Shown piece after piece: positions 37,601 through 49,140 of a DNA stretch of 64,000 nt. Source of the stretch: Rattus norvegicus (taxonomy: Eukaryota; Chordata; Mammalia; Rodentia; Muridae); assembly GCF_036323735.1 (NCBI RefSeq), contig NW_026947400.1:821467-885466 (forward strand), written 5' to 3'. A program made the translations under genes and the position numbers. The notes below the pieces were generated by a model. That model saw only the letters and a list, made by a program, of their open reading frames with translations, did no database searches and was not told the DNA's origin. Numbering within the stretch: position 1 is the first letter of the stretch; each line of letters opens with the position of its first letter.

Positions 37601-38655
37601 AATACCCTAATATGTATGTCCTCTGAGGGGCTCCACCATCACCTGACCATGACAGATGTAGATACAGCTAACCTTTGGAAAGAACCTGACAGCCAGAAAT
37701 GAATAGTTAGGGGAATGCCTGAAGGATCTGAAGGGGATTGAGCCTAAAATGAATAACAACAGGATCATTAAGTTTACACTTTCGAGGCTCAGGAAATTTA
37801 TTACCAAATAGAATATACTAGGGTCAGTCATAGGGTTCTGCTACATAGGTCGTAGAGCATATGGAGAAGACAACTGCCTCATTTGCCATATCTGGGAAGG
37901 GAGGCAATTGGTCCTGTGGAGACATCATATCCCAGAGAAGGGGGATGTTGGAGGGCTAAAGTGAAGTGGCAAGGAGATGGGGGAGCACCATATTAGAAAC
38001 GCAAAGGCTCAGAATGGGGAATCAAGAAAAAGACCAGTTTGAGCAATGACATTCAAAATATAAAAAAAAAAAACGAAGAGATTATATTACACACATACTG
38101 TTTATAATATAAGATATTTATGTTTACAATAGAGATGTTCAAATCTGTTCTCCTTAAGGATTATATATTTATTATCTGTACTGTTTCAGGTTTACTGAAA
38201 GTTGAAATCCATAATTTTCATAAATTACTTAGTATTGAAATTTCACAAAGATAAACAAAATTAAAGTTTTATCTTTTGTCCTTATAGCTATAAATCTTTA
38301 GTTACCTCGATGTTAAATTAAAAAAAAAAACAAACATATTTTGTATTTCTATCCCATTAGGTTTCCATTCCATGCCTCAAATGTCTCTCAGTCTTTGCTG
38401 TACTTCTCTATATTCCCTCCATTGTCACCCTCTGTTTCTTCACATTTGACATTCCTGTTCCTGACTGTGTCCCTCAGCAATCCATAAGTTCATTTGTACT
38501 TCCCAAAATGGAGACAGTCTGGACCATGTCCCTTGACACTTACACTAAACTGGTCATACAGATACACAGTTTGGAGAATTAACATTCAGATTATAGCGAA
38601 TTTGTATCCCATTTTTCCTTTTTGATCTGGATTACCTCATCTATGATGACTTTTA
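34630..38655. repeat. Segmental duplication, right copy, part 2
   Basis: Direct repeat of 4908-8857, including the head-to-head old L1 fragments (36280-36415 minus; about 36420-38090 plus). Stop codons and indels are independent between copies, so divergence continued after duplication. Contains a private ID SINE. Confidence 0.85.
34667..34750 (-). mobile_element. ID SINE private to the right copy
   Basis: Reverse of an ID core with a T-rich tail at its left end ('tttttttttcggaactgtggacc') and a diverged 'gctaaattcccaaaccc' at its right end. Flanks 'aaaatgatc' and 'aaaattatc' look like a target-site duplication with one mismatch. The left duplication copy has the uninterrupted site at 4932-4945. 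Confidence 0.9.
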
Positions 38656-39215
38656 CAAGATCCATTCCTATCCTGAAAATTCCATGCTTTCCTTATTCCG
38701 ATCTGTAAAAGCATCCATTTTCTTTATGTCTTCATTTGTTAAGGAAGAACTTGAATATTTCCACATTATGAAGGGTCTCTATATAGGATGAATCAACATT
38801 TGGATTTATACCCTCGAGTTATATCATTAGGCGTATCCATTTCCATATTCCTGAAGAATCATCATATTGGTTTCAAAAGTTGTTATAGAATTTTGCCTTC
38901 CCACCAGGAGAATAGGAATGCTCCCCTCTCTCCATTATACAGTAAAGATAAGTTGGCTCATGTGTTATTAACCAAGGTTTTCTGAAATGATGAAAAAAAT
39001 CTCAGAATAATTTTGTTTTGCATTTCCATAATGTATATGGATGGTACATATTTGCTATTAGATTCTTATTGATTTCAGTTCTTCAATTGTGAATTTTTTG
39101 TTTAGATATGTAGCCCAATTTAATTCAATTTCCTTGATATATAGTTCTTTAGTTTTTTATTTTGGTTTATAGAAGCTCATTGCTCAACGTGTACATGTAA
39201 ACAATGCTTAGTATT
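38320..39215 (-). mobile_element. Antisense old L1, ORF2 end and 3' UTR
   Basis: On plus, 'atctggattacctcatctatg', 'aaattccatgctttccttatt', 'gttttgcatttccataatg' and 'gtgaattttttgtttagatatg' follow the order expected for the reverse of the L1 ORF2 3' region. Strongly diverged. The left duplication copy keeps only its first part. The left boundary is approximate. Confidence 0.5.
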
Positions 39216-40043
39216 TTTGAAGATAGCCACTTTAATTTAAATTTGCTAAGGTCAAATCATATAATGTGCTCCCATTAAACTCACAGAATTGGCAGATCTG
39301 TTGTAGCTAAGAAAATTCATTAAGGTCACTTTATGAAACATCCCTATATCAGAAAACATACTCTATGTACATAATATTGTAGAATATACTTTAATTTTTT
39401 AATTTTCTGAGAATTTCCACCAAAGTATTTTGAGGACAATTTACCCATTTATTTTGTCAACATCACTCTATTTCTTTGAATCCTACTTTTCTGTAACTTC
39501 TACATTAAAATACTGTTTAATAATCCCATGATAATCCCTTACAAAAAATTTTTCAATCCTCCAACAAAAGCCACTAACTGTCCAGAGTGTGTCAGTTAGG
39601 AGGAACAGCTTTCAGGCATTTATACTGCATTTTGGACTGTGACTGGCTTGAAGCTGTGCAGGAAACCACAGCTGCTATGTGACATGAGAGTATCACTTCT
39701 TGTATCCAGACGACGCTCTTTATGTCTGATCCCACCCACAATTTGGGCACCTACAGTCTCTTAGCACCTTGTTTCAGGATGGCTTTTTAGCATTGGGGTA
39801 TAACATGCATATCCAACTCATTATGGCTGAAATCAATAAAATGTAGACAACTATATAATGAATGAAAGGAAGAGGTCACTCCTGGAAAGTATTAACAAGA
39901 TTGTCATAACCTCTGGCCATGTTAGGTAATGAAAGGTTTGAATTAATAAAATGAAAGACAATATAGGAAACATGAAGAAAACACAGATTATTTAGATTTA
40001 CAGTCCAAAATCTAGAATATATTTTAAAGCATTAGTGATTTAC
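39216..40043. other. No recognisable feature
   Basis: AT-rich DNA without a recognised gene or repeat. Confidence 0.35.
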
Positions 40044-40356
40044 TGTGGGGAGCTGGCGTAGTGGCAATCCCAAGATGGAGTCCGGGACTGCTGCCCAGTC
40101 TCAAGACTAGCACCTGAAATTAAGCCCATGCCCCATTGTGAGAACTGCGCAGGCGCACCATAACATTATATGACGTGGACCTATGAACAGAGGTTACACA
40201 GACTGGTGAGGTGGTTGAGGGAGGATATAAGGGAGTGGGCTCGGGGCTGGATGGAGACATTGTTCCTGCTTGCAGACAAAAGGGTTCCTGAATAAACTGC
40301 TTTGAGAAGAATGTGGGGTGTCACTCCTTTCCTGCTGGTCGGGGTTGGAAGTGACA
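40044..40356 (+). mobile_element. Solo LTR, ERVK/IAP-like
   Basis: The 313-bp segment starts 'tgtggggagc' and ends 'gaagtgaca', giving the TG...CA termini of an LTR. Inside are GC-rich 'tgcgcaggcgcacc', a TATA-like 'aggatataaggg' near 40225, and a poly-A signal 'gaataaactgc' near 40290. It is GC-richer than its surroundings. No internal retroviral sequence adjoins it, so it is a solo LTR. Flanking hexamers (atttac and ataaat) do not match, so no target-site duplication is visible. The family assignment is from recognition of IAP-type LTR organisation. Confidence 0.7.
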
Positions 40357-40759
40357 ATAAATACTAGATGTATTCGATTTATCAATATTAAATCAGCTCA
40401 TTTTTTCAAATTTAAACAGCTCTATACTAAACAATTACATAGAATCGGTATTTAATTTCTCCCACCTCAAATATCATAGACCACATGTATTCAGTTGAAA
40501 AGAAATGAATATACATTTAAATAGCATTTAAAATGTCTAAGACTATTTCATAAAGTAGAGAAAAGGATTGAATACATTAAAATTATATTTTTGAATCTGA
40601 TATTATCTAACAATGACAGAGAAAATAAGGAGAGAGAGTGAGACAGGGGGACAATGAGGCAAAAGGGAAGGTAATGAAGAGGGAGAAAAAGTTACAGACG
40701 ACTGACACAAAGAGAGGAAGAGAGAGTATTACACACTAATTTACACCTATACACACATA
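40357..40759. other. No recognisable feature
   Basis: AT-rich and purine-rich DNA with no recognised gene or repeat. Confidence 0.35.
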
Positions 40760-41700
40760 TTTTCAAAAAATACTTGTGAACAGATTCAAGTCAACATTAA
40801 AAATAATCTTCAACCAGATAAGCTTTCTTCAAATCCCAGACATACAAGTTTGATTAGTCCTGGGGAAGCTGTAGGTATGGAGGATATAGTTCAACATAAT
40901 AAAGGCAAGGTACAAGAAGCCTACCAAAATCATCTTGCTAAAGAGAGAAAAATCAAATGTAGTTCCACTACAAGCAGGAGAAGACAAGAATATACACTGG
41001 TTTCATACCTATGTATTATAGTATTTGTAATTTTAGTTAGAACAATATGACAACTGAAGAAGATCCAGGGAATACAAATGAAAAACGAAGAAATCAAAAT
41101 GTTCTCATTTGCAGATGTTGTCATACCATTTTAAAAACTCAAAAAATGTTTCAGTCTCTTAAGACTGAAAAATAGGGTCATAAAAGCAGAACATCATATG
41201 AACACACAAAATTCCTTAGCTTTACTTTTTGCCAATACAAACCATACTGTGAGAAAATATGGGTAAAATTCCCCTCACAATAATCTGAAAATATAAAATT
41301 AAATATTGTGGATAAAAATATTTAAAATGCAAAGACCACTATGAATTAGATAGAAGTGATCCTGAATAGAGACAATTGTTCTCTAAAAGATTAAGTCTCT
41401 TAAAGTTGAAAATACATTCATAAATAGTAGAATTCAAAGTGATTACTCAGAACACATTATCTTTCCTGTTTTCCAATTTCAAGCAATGGGAGAAAAATCG
41501 GAAATATTACACTTGAAACACTCTTAAAATATATAACAAAATACCCTGGATTAGCAAAGTTATAAAGCATACTATTAGTTAGAAGACATATGAAGTAATG
41601 ATGATCCATCCAGAATATATATGGAAATGTTCCAGCTGATGTTCTGAAGGACCTTAAAGACTTGAATCAATCAAAGCTTTTATATTTTTAAGTATAAGCA
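40760..41700 (+). mobile_element. Old L1 ORF2 fragment, reverse-transcriptase region
   Basis: Starts near 'ttgtgaacagattcaagtcaac', which matches the ORF2 stretch at 54595-54620, and continues past 'tcatttgcagatgttgtcatacc', the decayed counterpart of the catalytic FADD codons (here the second Asp is changed). Internal deletions and many stops make it a fragment of an ancient L1. The right boundary is uncertain. Confidence 0.6.
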
Positions 41701-42540
41701 GATAATATAGTAATGTCAATTGTTAATTAATTAATAAAGCTAATGCAATAAATATTGATTAGAAAATTTTACTACAATAAATCACCCACTTATATGAAAC
41801 TCAAGAATTTGACTATAATTATTCTACTATGGGACAGAGGACAACTTTAAAGTGTTAAGTGCTAGCATGCTTAGGGAGATAATTTTAAAGAGAAACAAAG
41901 AGGGAGGAAAAATATCATGAGATTAAAAAAATCTAAGGGTTACATACACAATGTGATGTTGTTGGCAGAGTGAATATTTCAAAAGATTGGAGTGTCCAGG
42001 ATTTATTTATTGATTTAAAAGGTTAGGTTACATAGCAACACGAGTCTAGACTATCAGATCAGATCTCCAGAAAATGCCAAATGTTTCTGTTAGTACTAGT
42101 ATGTTAATGTAATCATAAAAATACCAAGGTGGGAAATTGAAGGTTTTTTTCATCTCACAAGTTACAGTTCATAATGGAACACAAGAAAAGTACACACGGA
42201 AGCAGCATGAAAATTAAGAGGAACTCTGCTTACTAATCTGCTCAGCTACCTTTTCTCTGTAACCTCCTCAGATTACTAATGTTGGTACCATCCACAGTGG
42301 GCAATGTCCCCATACATCATCTAGCCATCAAGAAAATGCAAAATACTGATGCCTACAAGCCAATCTGATGGAGTCAGTTGCTCAATAATGCATCATTTAG
42401 ACAGCCACAATAAGCAATCACAGCAAGCCATAAAAGGAAAATAGAAAACTTAGCCAACAAAAGAGTACCCCTTCATGAATGGAATTTGAGATCAAAAGTG
42501 AAGTTCTATATGAGGAAGAATTTAGAAGGATTATGCCAGA
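41701..42540. other. No recognisable feature
   Basis: AT-rich DNA. No gene, RNA or repeat recognised. Confidence 0.35.
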
Positions 42541-43115
42541 AATCACACTTTATTTAAAATAAAAAGTGACAACAAGACAAAGCCACAAATAAAATATTGT
42601 GAAGTTTGACATTTTGAAACCTCTTCTGGAGATTGCAGGGTAGACTCAGGACATGGTTTTTGGCTGGCAACAACATTGACGATCCAGTGTTTTGGTGGAG
42701 GATTTTCCATCAGATGCCTTAGCTTTACTACAGATGCTAGGTCCAAATTACAAATCATAGTCAGTCAAGTGTTTGCCACATCTTGTGCTCCAAAGAAAAG
42801 GAGCAGTTCATTTAGTGATGATTTTGTGATGACTCTAACTCATATCAGAGTCATAGATATTGCCAGCATATAGAAAACCACAAGACCCGTTGTCAAACAC
42901 ATATTCTCCGCATTGCCCACAGTCACCATAGTAATATCAGTGGTGAGCTCTACAGTATGACTTGTTTCTGTTTCCTGTTTTTGCATCGTATAAACCTTGT
43001 TTCTTTGTCAAACAGAGAAGATTCAAATAAAATAATGAATAATTTTTGCATTGAAAGCTATTGCTGGCTTGTAGTTGTAGTTGAAGATGAGAACCTCAAA
43101 CAATCTTCACTCGAT
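42541..43115 (-). pseudogene. Possible decayed retrocopy, minus strand
   Basis: On the minus strand a protein-like stretch (GDCGQCGEYVFDNGSCGF, near 42895) with stops on both sides is followed by a 71-codon frame at 42758-42543 that includes ENPPPKHWIVNVVA. The segment ends with an AATAAA at about 42550. No poly-A tail remains. The parent is not recognised. The alternative is chance frames in non-coding DNA. Confidence 0.25.
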
Positions 43116-43124
43116 CCTCTTTTT

Positions 43125-43365
43125 TTAGAAATGGGGTTGATTTGCTTTTGCTTTTGCTTTTTGTTACATTTTGTTGATTTTTTATTTTATTTTGTTTTCT
43201 TTTTCTTTTTATTCTTTTCTACATGCAGAGATCAATAATTGGTCGGAAGAATTTCAAGTACAAATTCAGATGGCCGGAAAAAGGCCAGCCTTTCTGACAG
43301 GTCCACATTGTTGGTTATAGTATGTTTTTTTGTTTTTGTTTTTGTTTTTTCTTTTGCCTTTAATG
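43125..43365. repeat. T-rich simple repeats
   Basis: 'ttgcttttgcttttgc' runs, then TTTTG and GTTTTT tracts (43141-43215 and 43324-43358). The hydrophobic Phe-rich frames here are artefacts of poly-T. Confidence 0.85.
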
Positions 43366-45279
43366 TTACCCATTTACACTTTCTTGGATCCTTTTTTCCT
43401 GGCATAACTAATGCTACATATATATTATAATTATTTGAATTTCAACTCTGAAATTCTAACTGCTCTATCTCCCTTCCAAAACCGGAGACATGTATTGAGT
43501 ATTGTATGGTCTCGTTTTGATTCTTAGATCAGGAATCATCCTGCGAACACTGAAGGTCCTGTTTCCAAATTGTTTCTGTATAGTTCAATAAAGATGCTCT
43601 TGGCCAACCAGTTGTGTGGATATCTAGTATTCCTGCAGGCAGGTTAGAAGACACAAGGGTGGAGAAAGTATTTAGTACTTCAGATGGAGTAAGAGCTACC
43701 AGTCATGTGAGACCTAGTATGGAGTGGCAATTGGTGTAGCAGGCAGGATGTTAGAAACACAGTAAGATGAGAGCATACTTGGGGTGTTGAGCAATGACTA
43801 ATGTCAACTGAGCAACTGAGCTAGGGCAGATTTAGAGGTGTTGAGTAGGGAGTAAAAAGGGTAGCCTGCTGTTTGGTAGAGGCTTAAAAAAAAACTGAAA
43901 ATAGAGCTAAAGCACATCAAAAGTTCCTCAGCGTATTTGGCTTTCAAGTGCATTCTAAGGGAACTTGATCAGCTCTGGTGGCTTGGTCTTCCTGGAGCTT
44001 AAAGTGAGGCAGTAGCAACAACCTCCTGCAGAGTCTTATGAGAACAATCCATGACCATAATGAGTGTGTCCAAAGTCACCTTGACCATGAGAGTTAGAGC
44101 TGAACCACATGTATCTTTTGATTATAACCATTTCTTTTTTTGTGATCTTTTAGTGTTCCATTTGCTCAAAACTATTAGTGAAGAGGGTAAAATGATTCTA
44201 AAGGCTATTCTTGGTTGTCAACTATTCATCTGAGATTAATTAAACTCCAACGACAAAGGGAATATGTGTCGAATTTCTGCATAAGGGCAAGGTCAAATTT
44301 ACTTCTTATATGGATCTTCGGAGTAGGATGTTGCATGTTTAACCTAGAACTTTATCAAGATCTAATTGTTATATATATTTTTTCAGGCATCTGCAGATAC
44401 ATTCATTTGAGGAATGTATCCTTCTCACTGGAGACCATAGAGGGGACCTGCATATCAATAATAAACGTCACTTCAAGACATCAAAGCAAAATATCAAAGT
44501 GAGAATGGAATAAATTTATTAGGACAGTGTTTTGCAAACAACTTCTTTCACAAACAGCCTTGGAAGGAGAGTTCTGAAATTTTAAATTTCATATTTGGCT
44601 TTGCTGGTCCTCTGACAGAATCAACTCACAACTGTTTGGGACTTTATGGGCAATTAAACACTACAAACAGAGCTGAATGCATCATATGCTCTGCCGTCTT
44701 TGTTAATATGGGTACAGTGAAGAACAACTATAATAAATCTATTCATATGTTTTTCAAACAGCATCCTCATACAATTGTGGACTTCTGTGGGTTGTAGGAT
44801 GGCTGAGAGCTACAAATGCAGAAGTGGGATGGTACATGCTTTGGGTGTGAAAGGCCTGTGTGTAGATCATAAACAACTTCACAATATTCATTGCTTTAAT
44901 AATTACTAGGAAGTGGACTTCTGTAAAATGACTTCAGCAGATCAGAATGGTAGAGAAACAGTAATTGATTCTCTGTAGATTTAAATGCATTGGATTGTGG
45001 AACATAGACTTAGAGGTAGAGACATGTCAGCACATGTAGACTGAATAATCAAACCTCTGTTGCCCCTTAAATTTCCCTACCACAATTTTTGAGGCAAACA
45101 GCAACCGATTTTTGCACTGAGTAATAGAATAAAAGCCAATTTGTTGAAAATGTCAATCATAAGAAAATGCTGACATCTTCTGTGACGCACATCAACTCTC
45201 TGCCTGGCTTCAGGATGGCTGAATGTCTCCTGTCAGCATGGGCTTTTACTGCCACCCCTTTTATAAGTGCAGAGCTCCA
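43366..45279. other. No confident feature
   Basis: No gene recognised. A segment with 'ttcaataaagatgctcttggcc' near 43582 resembles the poly-A signal region of an LTR or mRNA, but the rest could not be placed. The 95-codon frame at 44215-44502 has no known motif. Confidence 0.3.
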
Positions 45280-45612
45280 ATCTGCTTCAGGCACATCATC
45301 AGCTCCCCATTCTGTTGCAGGTAGATAAGATCACTGTGTCTGCCTATGCATTCTTTGTCTACATATAAAGACCCAAGGAACTATTCTCACTCCAGTGAGC
45401 TGTTGTAAGTAATCCTGAACCCATTGGTGTTGTTAGTAGATGTAATGTCTTCAAATCTCAGAAGACCATGATTGCAAAGGAGTTGATTGAGGAAGTCTTG
45501 GATATTTCTGTAAGAGGGGCAATTGGGATTGATGAACAGGACTGCCTTCCCACACAAGATATTGCAGTTCACATACACATGTGCCATGCTGACAGGGTGC
45601 ATCTTCCCAGAA
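45280..45612 (-). pseudogene. Possible doublecortin-domain-like relic
   Basis: The minus-strand frame at 45602-45387 reads 71 codons with VYVNCNILCGKAVLFINPN, then 'IQDFLNQLLCNHGLL' and 'TNGFRI'. Another stretch further on, in a frame separated by stops, reads DLIYLQQNGELMMCL. The order resembles a doublecortin domain (N-terminal strand with a Gly-containing turn, helix, 'thG-x-R-I' strand, then 'LQQGG...'). The resemblance is from memory and weak. The frames are broken, so at best it is a pseudogene. Confidence 0.25.
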
Positions 45613-45639
45613 AATAATGTTTAGTTGAAGATACATGTC

Positions 45640-46912
45640 TGTTTGAGAATGGCAATCCCAATGTATTCTTAACCATGCATTCTATTTGAATCCCCATAGA
45701 AAACATGGAAGAAAGAAGCTTTCACCTTTTCCTGCTTGCAGTCACATTGCTACCAAACCCTCACAGACATGAGAACCTACATACTGAAGATTTATCAATA
45801 TACCAATGACCAGATGAGACATCTAGCCTATTGGACTAATAAACTAATAAAACATTCTAGGACTTTGCAAATAGTCAGCCATTGTTAAATTATGTGGTCC
45901 ATAGTCTGTGATCATTGTGACTAGTCTGATTCCTCTGTAGAGAGATATTCTTCCTTTAGTATTTGTTGGGGAACAACAACTACTACACCAGGTATCTATA
46001 GAAGACCTTCTACAGCAGTTTGTCTCTAGTAAGAGTTTCAGCTCAGTTACAAATATCCAATGGCCACATTCCCTTAATCTGATTTTCATATGATTCTTTG
46101 ATACAGTCATTCTTATTTTCTATAGTTCTTGGCAAGAGAATTAAAATAGCAATAATAACCTATCAGTGAAATCCACAGTAATTTATTTGCATGAGTGCAT
46201 CAGATAGAAGGATTATAGGATAAACAAGAATTGGAAAACAAGATGTCTTTCCTTCTGAGGACCAAGCCCATGAAACTTGAACTAAATACAAATCTGAGAC
46301 ACATTGTCTGAAGTTTGGTCTTTCCTTCAATCATGGGGCTCCTAGTGAAGGAGCTCAGGTCTCAAGAGTTGGCAAAAATTACCTTTATTGCTGAGTCAGG
46401 TCAACTGCTGAATACCTAATTCATGGACCTGAAGAAACTCTGTGTCCATCCTGTTATAATGTGTGTATATCTATGTATCATTCATAGAATGGACACTTTA
46501 CTGTTGGTTTGAAAGCAACAGTTTGTCCCTGGAGAGACACAGATTTCTTCTTTAACACATTATTTCACAGGCTAATGGTGGGTCTCATAAGTTCATTCCG
46601 GGAGTTGCTTTACAATAATCACTCATTTATCTGGAAGAAACACTTTTTAATGTTGTGAGATCTACTAGAACAATATCAACCATAATTTTCCCTTCCCAGT
46701 TTAGTACTGAATCATACTCCACTAAATGTCTGTGGTCTCTGATGAAGGCAGCATCTCCCCAGACTAGACTGAATATTGCTCTTGGCACTGCATTTATGAT
46801 ACATCAATATGATTTCCTTACCACTTTCATCATCAGGAGATTTTTTCTAATTCTTCATTTCATCTAATGGGTCTAATCTACATCATCACCCAGGATGAGA
46901 TTTGAGAGTTTT
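45640..46912. other. No recognisable feature
   Basis: Short frames of 60-88 codons without motifs on both strands. No repeat recognised. Confidence 0.35.
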
Positions 46913-48571
46913 GCTTAAAAAATTTAAAAATTAAAGAAATAAAAGAGAGGAAAACTGCAAGCTTATCTCACCAATTGACTGAGAAATCTAAAGTGTTAGT
47001 CAGTGTAAATAGTAGTGGAAAGACTGAGATGTTGAAATCTCAACTAGAAGCACTTCTTTCTCCCAGACATTAGTATAAGAAACAAACTGCACTATTGGCA
47101 TCCAAAGCATAGAAAAGTTTACACTGACCAGAGGACACAATACTTGTCTTTCCCTTCTTACTTAGGACTTGTTTATAATTGACAGAAAGAATGAATGCCA
47201 TGAGCTCTCAAGAAAATATCTGTTACTTTCCAAACACTTGGCTTTTGGAATAAAGAAATGAATGATATAAAATCTCTGACTTCCAGAAGCCATAGGAACT
47301 GAGAAGTCTAGATGCTTCTGAGAGGCTCGCAGCTCTTGATGTGGAAGACTCAGGTCAAGGCTATCTCTTCCGCATTCCGATTCAATCTATACCAAGGTCT
47401 CACTGAGTTTTCCCAAGGACCACATATTTTTTCCTTTTATTTTAGACGAAGACAGAAGACCAACTTCCTTCTCCCCTTCTCTGATCTTTTCATGTTCTTT
47501 GTTCTCCCTCTCAAATGGCTGTTTACTCTGAATTACAGGCCAATTTATAAACCCTAGAGGTCCTGAAGGAATATCTGAAAGGGAGTTTCAGTTACAACAA
47601 CACTTCAGACATCACAGAAAAAGCTAGGGATCTCCAGGTTACAACAGAGTTTTCAAGGAGGGCGTAATGATGATGTCACTGACACCAGCCATAGCCTATA
47701 TGCTCAACAGCTTTCCTTACATGAACCACATACAAGGGTGACATTTCCTGGTATGTCTCCTGTGACACAGTGGAAACCTTTATGAACTCCATCTCTCTAA
47801 AGCTGCAAACTGTTCTTTGCTTCGTTATTGGTTACATGCTCTGAATGGTGAAATTTGGTCAGGGACTTGGCATGGATAGAAAAGATTTAGGAACATTGGA
47901 TGTTAGAGATTCTCCTAGATAATATTTTGTTCCCAGGTTCATTACTATGAAATACAGTTCAATTTCTAGGATTTCTCTGTTCTTCAAAGGCCAGTATTTT
48001 CTCTACAGACCCTTAGTTGAATGAATATTGTATTTCACTTCTTATTGTATATTCCTTGATAGGTGATTTTATAAATGTTCCTGAATGTGTACTCAAAAAT
48101 TCGGATTTCCACTTTAATTTTTTGCAATGATTTCTCAACAAAGGCGCACAGCTACAGACTGAGTATTACAGTTTAAATATGGTGTACCGACATGAAATGA
48201 TAAACTTTGAAATCCTATTTTATCCAAAATTTCCAGATATCAGTAAAGCAAAGGACCACATGGAGCATAGAATTCTCTTCTTTATTCGCTTTTGATATCA
48301 TCTGCAATATCTACATTCCAGTGTCTCACGGTCATATTTAAGGGTTTAGGATGTTTTACCATGAATCTTTCTTAAGACCAAACATAAGATAGAGGAGGAT
48401 TGGCAGAAAGAAGAATGGCTTCTGGAGCAGTGAAACCTCAACTTCAATAGGTTCATAAGAACAGGAGAGAGTCTATTTTGCAATGCATTTGTGGATTCTA
48501 CCTTCTTCACCTAGTTGTGCATAATCCATGTTAAAATACCAACTAACTTCATACTGTAGGAGTCACCAAAA

Positions 48572-48612
<41 letters not shown>

Positions 48613-49140
48613 ATCAAAACTAGTCAAGATTGATGAAGCTAAGAAGTGCATTCTACCAGAAACCGGATGTAGATAGATCCTGAGGGACACAGCTAGAGCA
48701 TGTCAAATACAGAAGTGAATGCTAGTTGCAAACCAGTGAACTGAAAACCGCCCTCTTGTTGGTAGATTTTGAGAAAGGATTGCAAGAGTTGAAGGTGCAT
48801 TCAACACCATAAGAACAACTTTGCCAATGAACCAGAGCTTTCTGGTACTAGAACAATATTCAAAGACTTTACATGGACAGACCAATTGCCCTAAATGAAT
48901 ATGTGGCAGAGAATGGCATTAATGGGCACCAATGGAAGGAGAAGCCCTTGATCCAACCTAGGATTATCTTCTAGTTCAAGGGATTGTCAAGGGACAGAAA
49001 GTGTGGTTAAAGAAGGGATAGTGAATATGTAGGGATGTTATGTGAAGGAAAATGAGAAAGAAAATATTATTTTACATGTAAATATCGAAATATCCAGTTT
49101 AAGAAACCACTAAAATTTCCCAAAAAGTAAATAAAAGAAT
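46913..49140. repeat. Array unit 6
   Basis: Complete unit far to the right of units 1-5: body, TA microsatellite (48572-48609), L1 3' UTR stub ending near 49110. The minus-strand exon-like frame starts at about 47527 behind 'ttggcctgtaattcag' and includes GEKEVGLLSSSKIKGK. Confidence 0.87.

Noticed and set aside
43560..43700. Second LTR around an AATAAA site
   Set aside because: No TG...CA boundary, partner LTR or TATA-like box could be placed, so it is not listed as an element.
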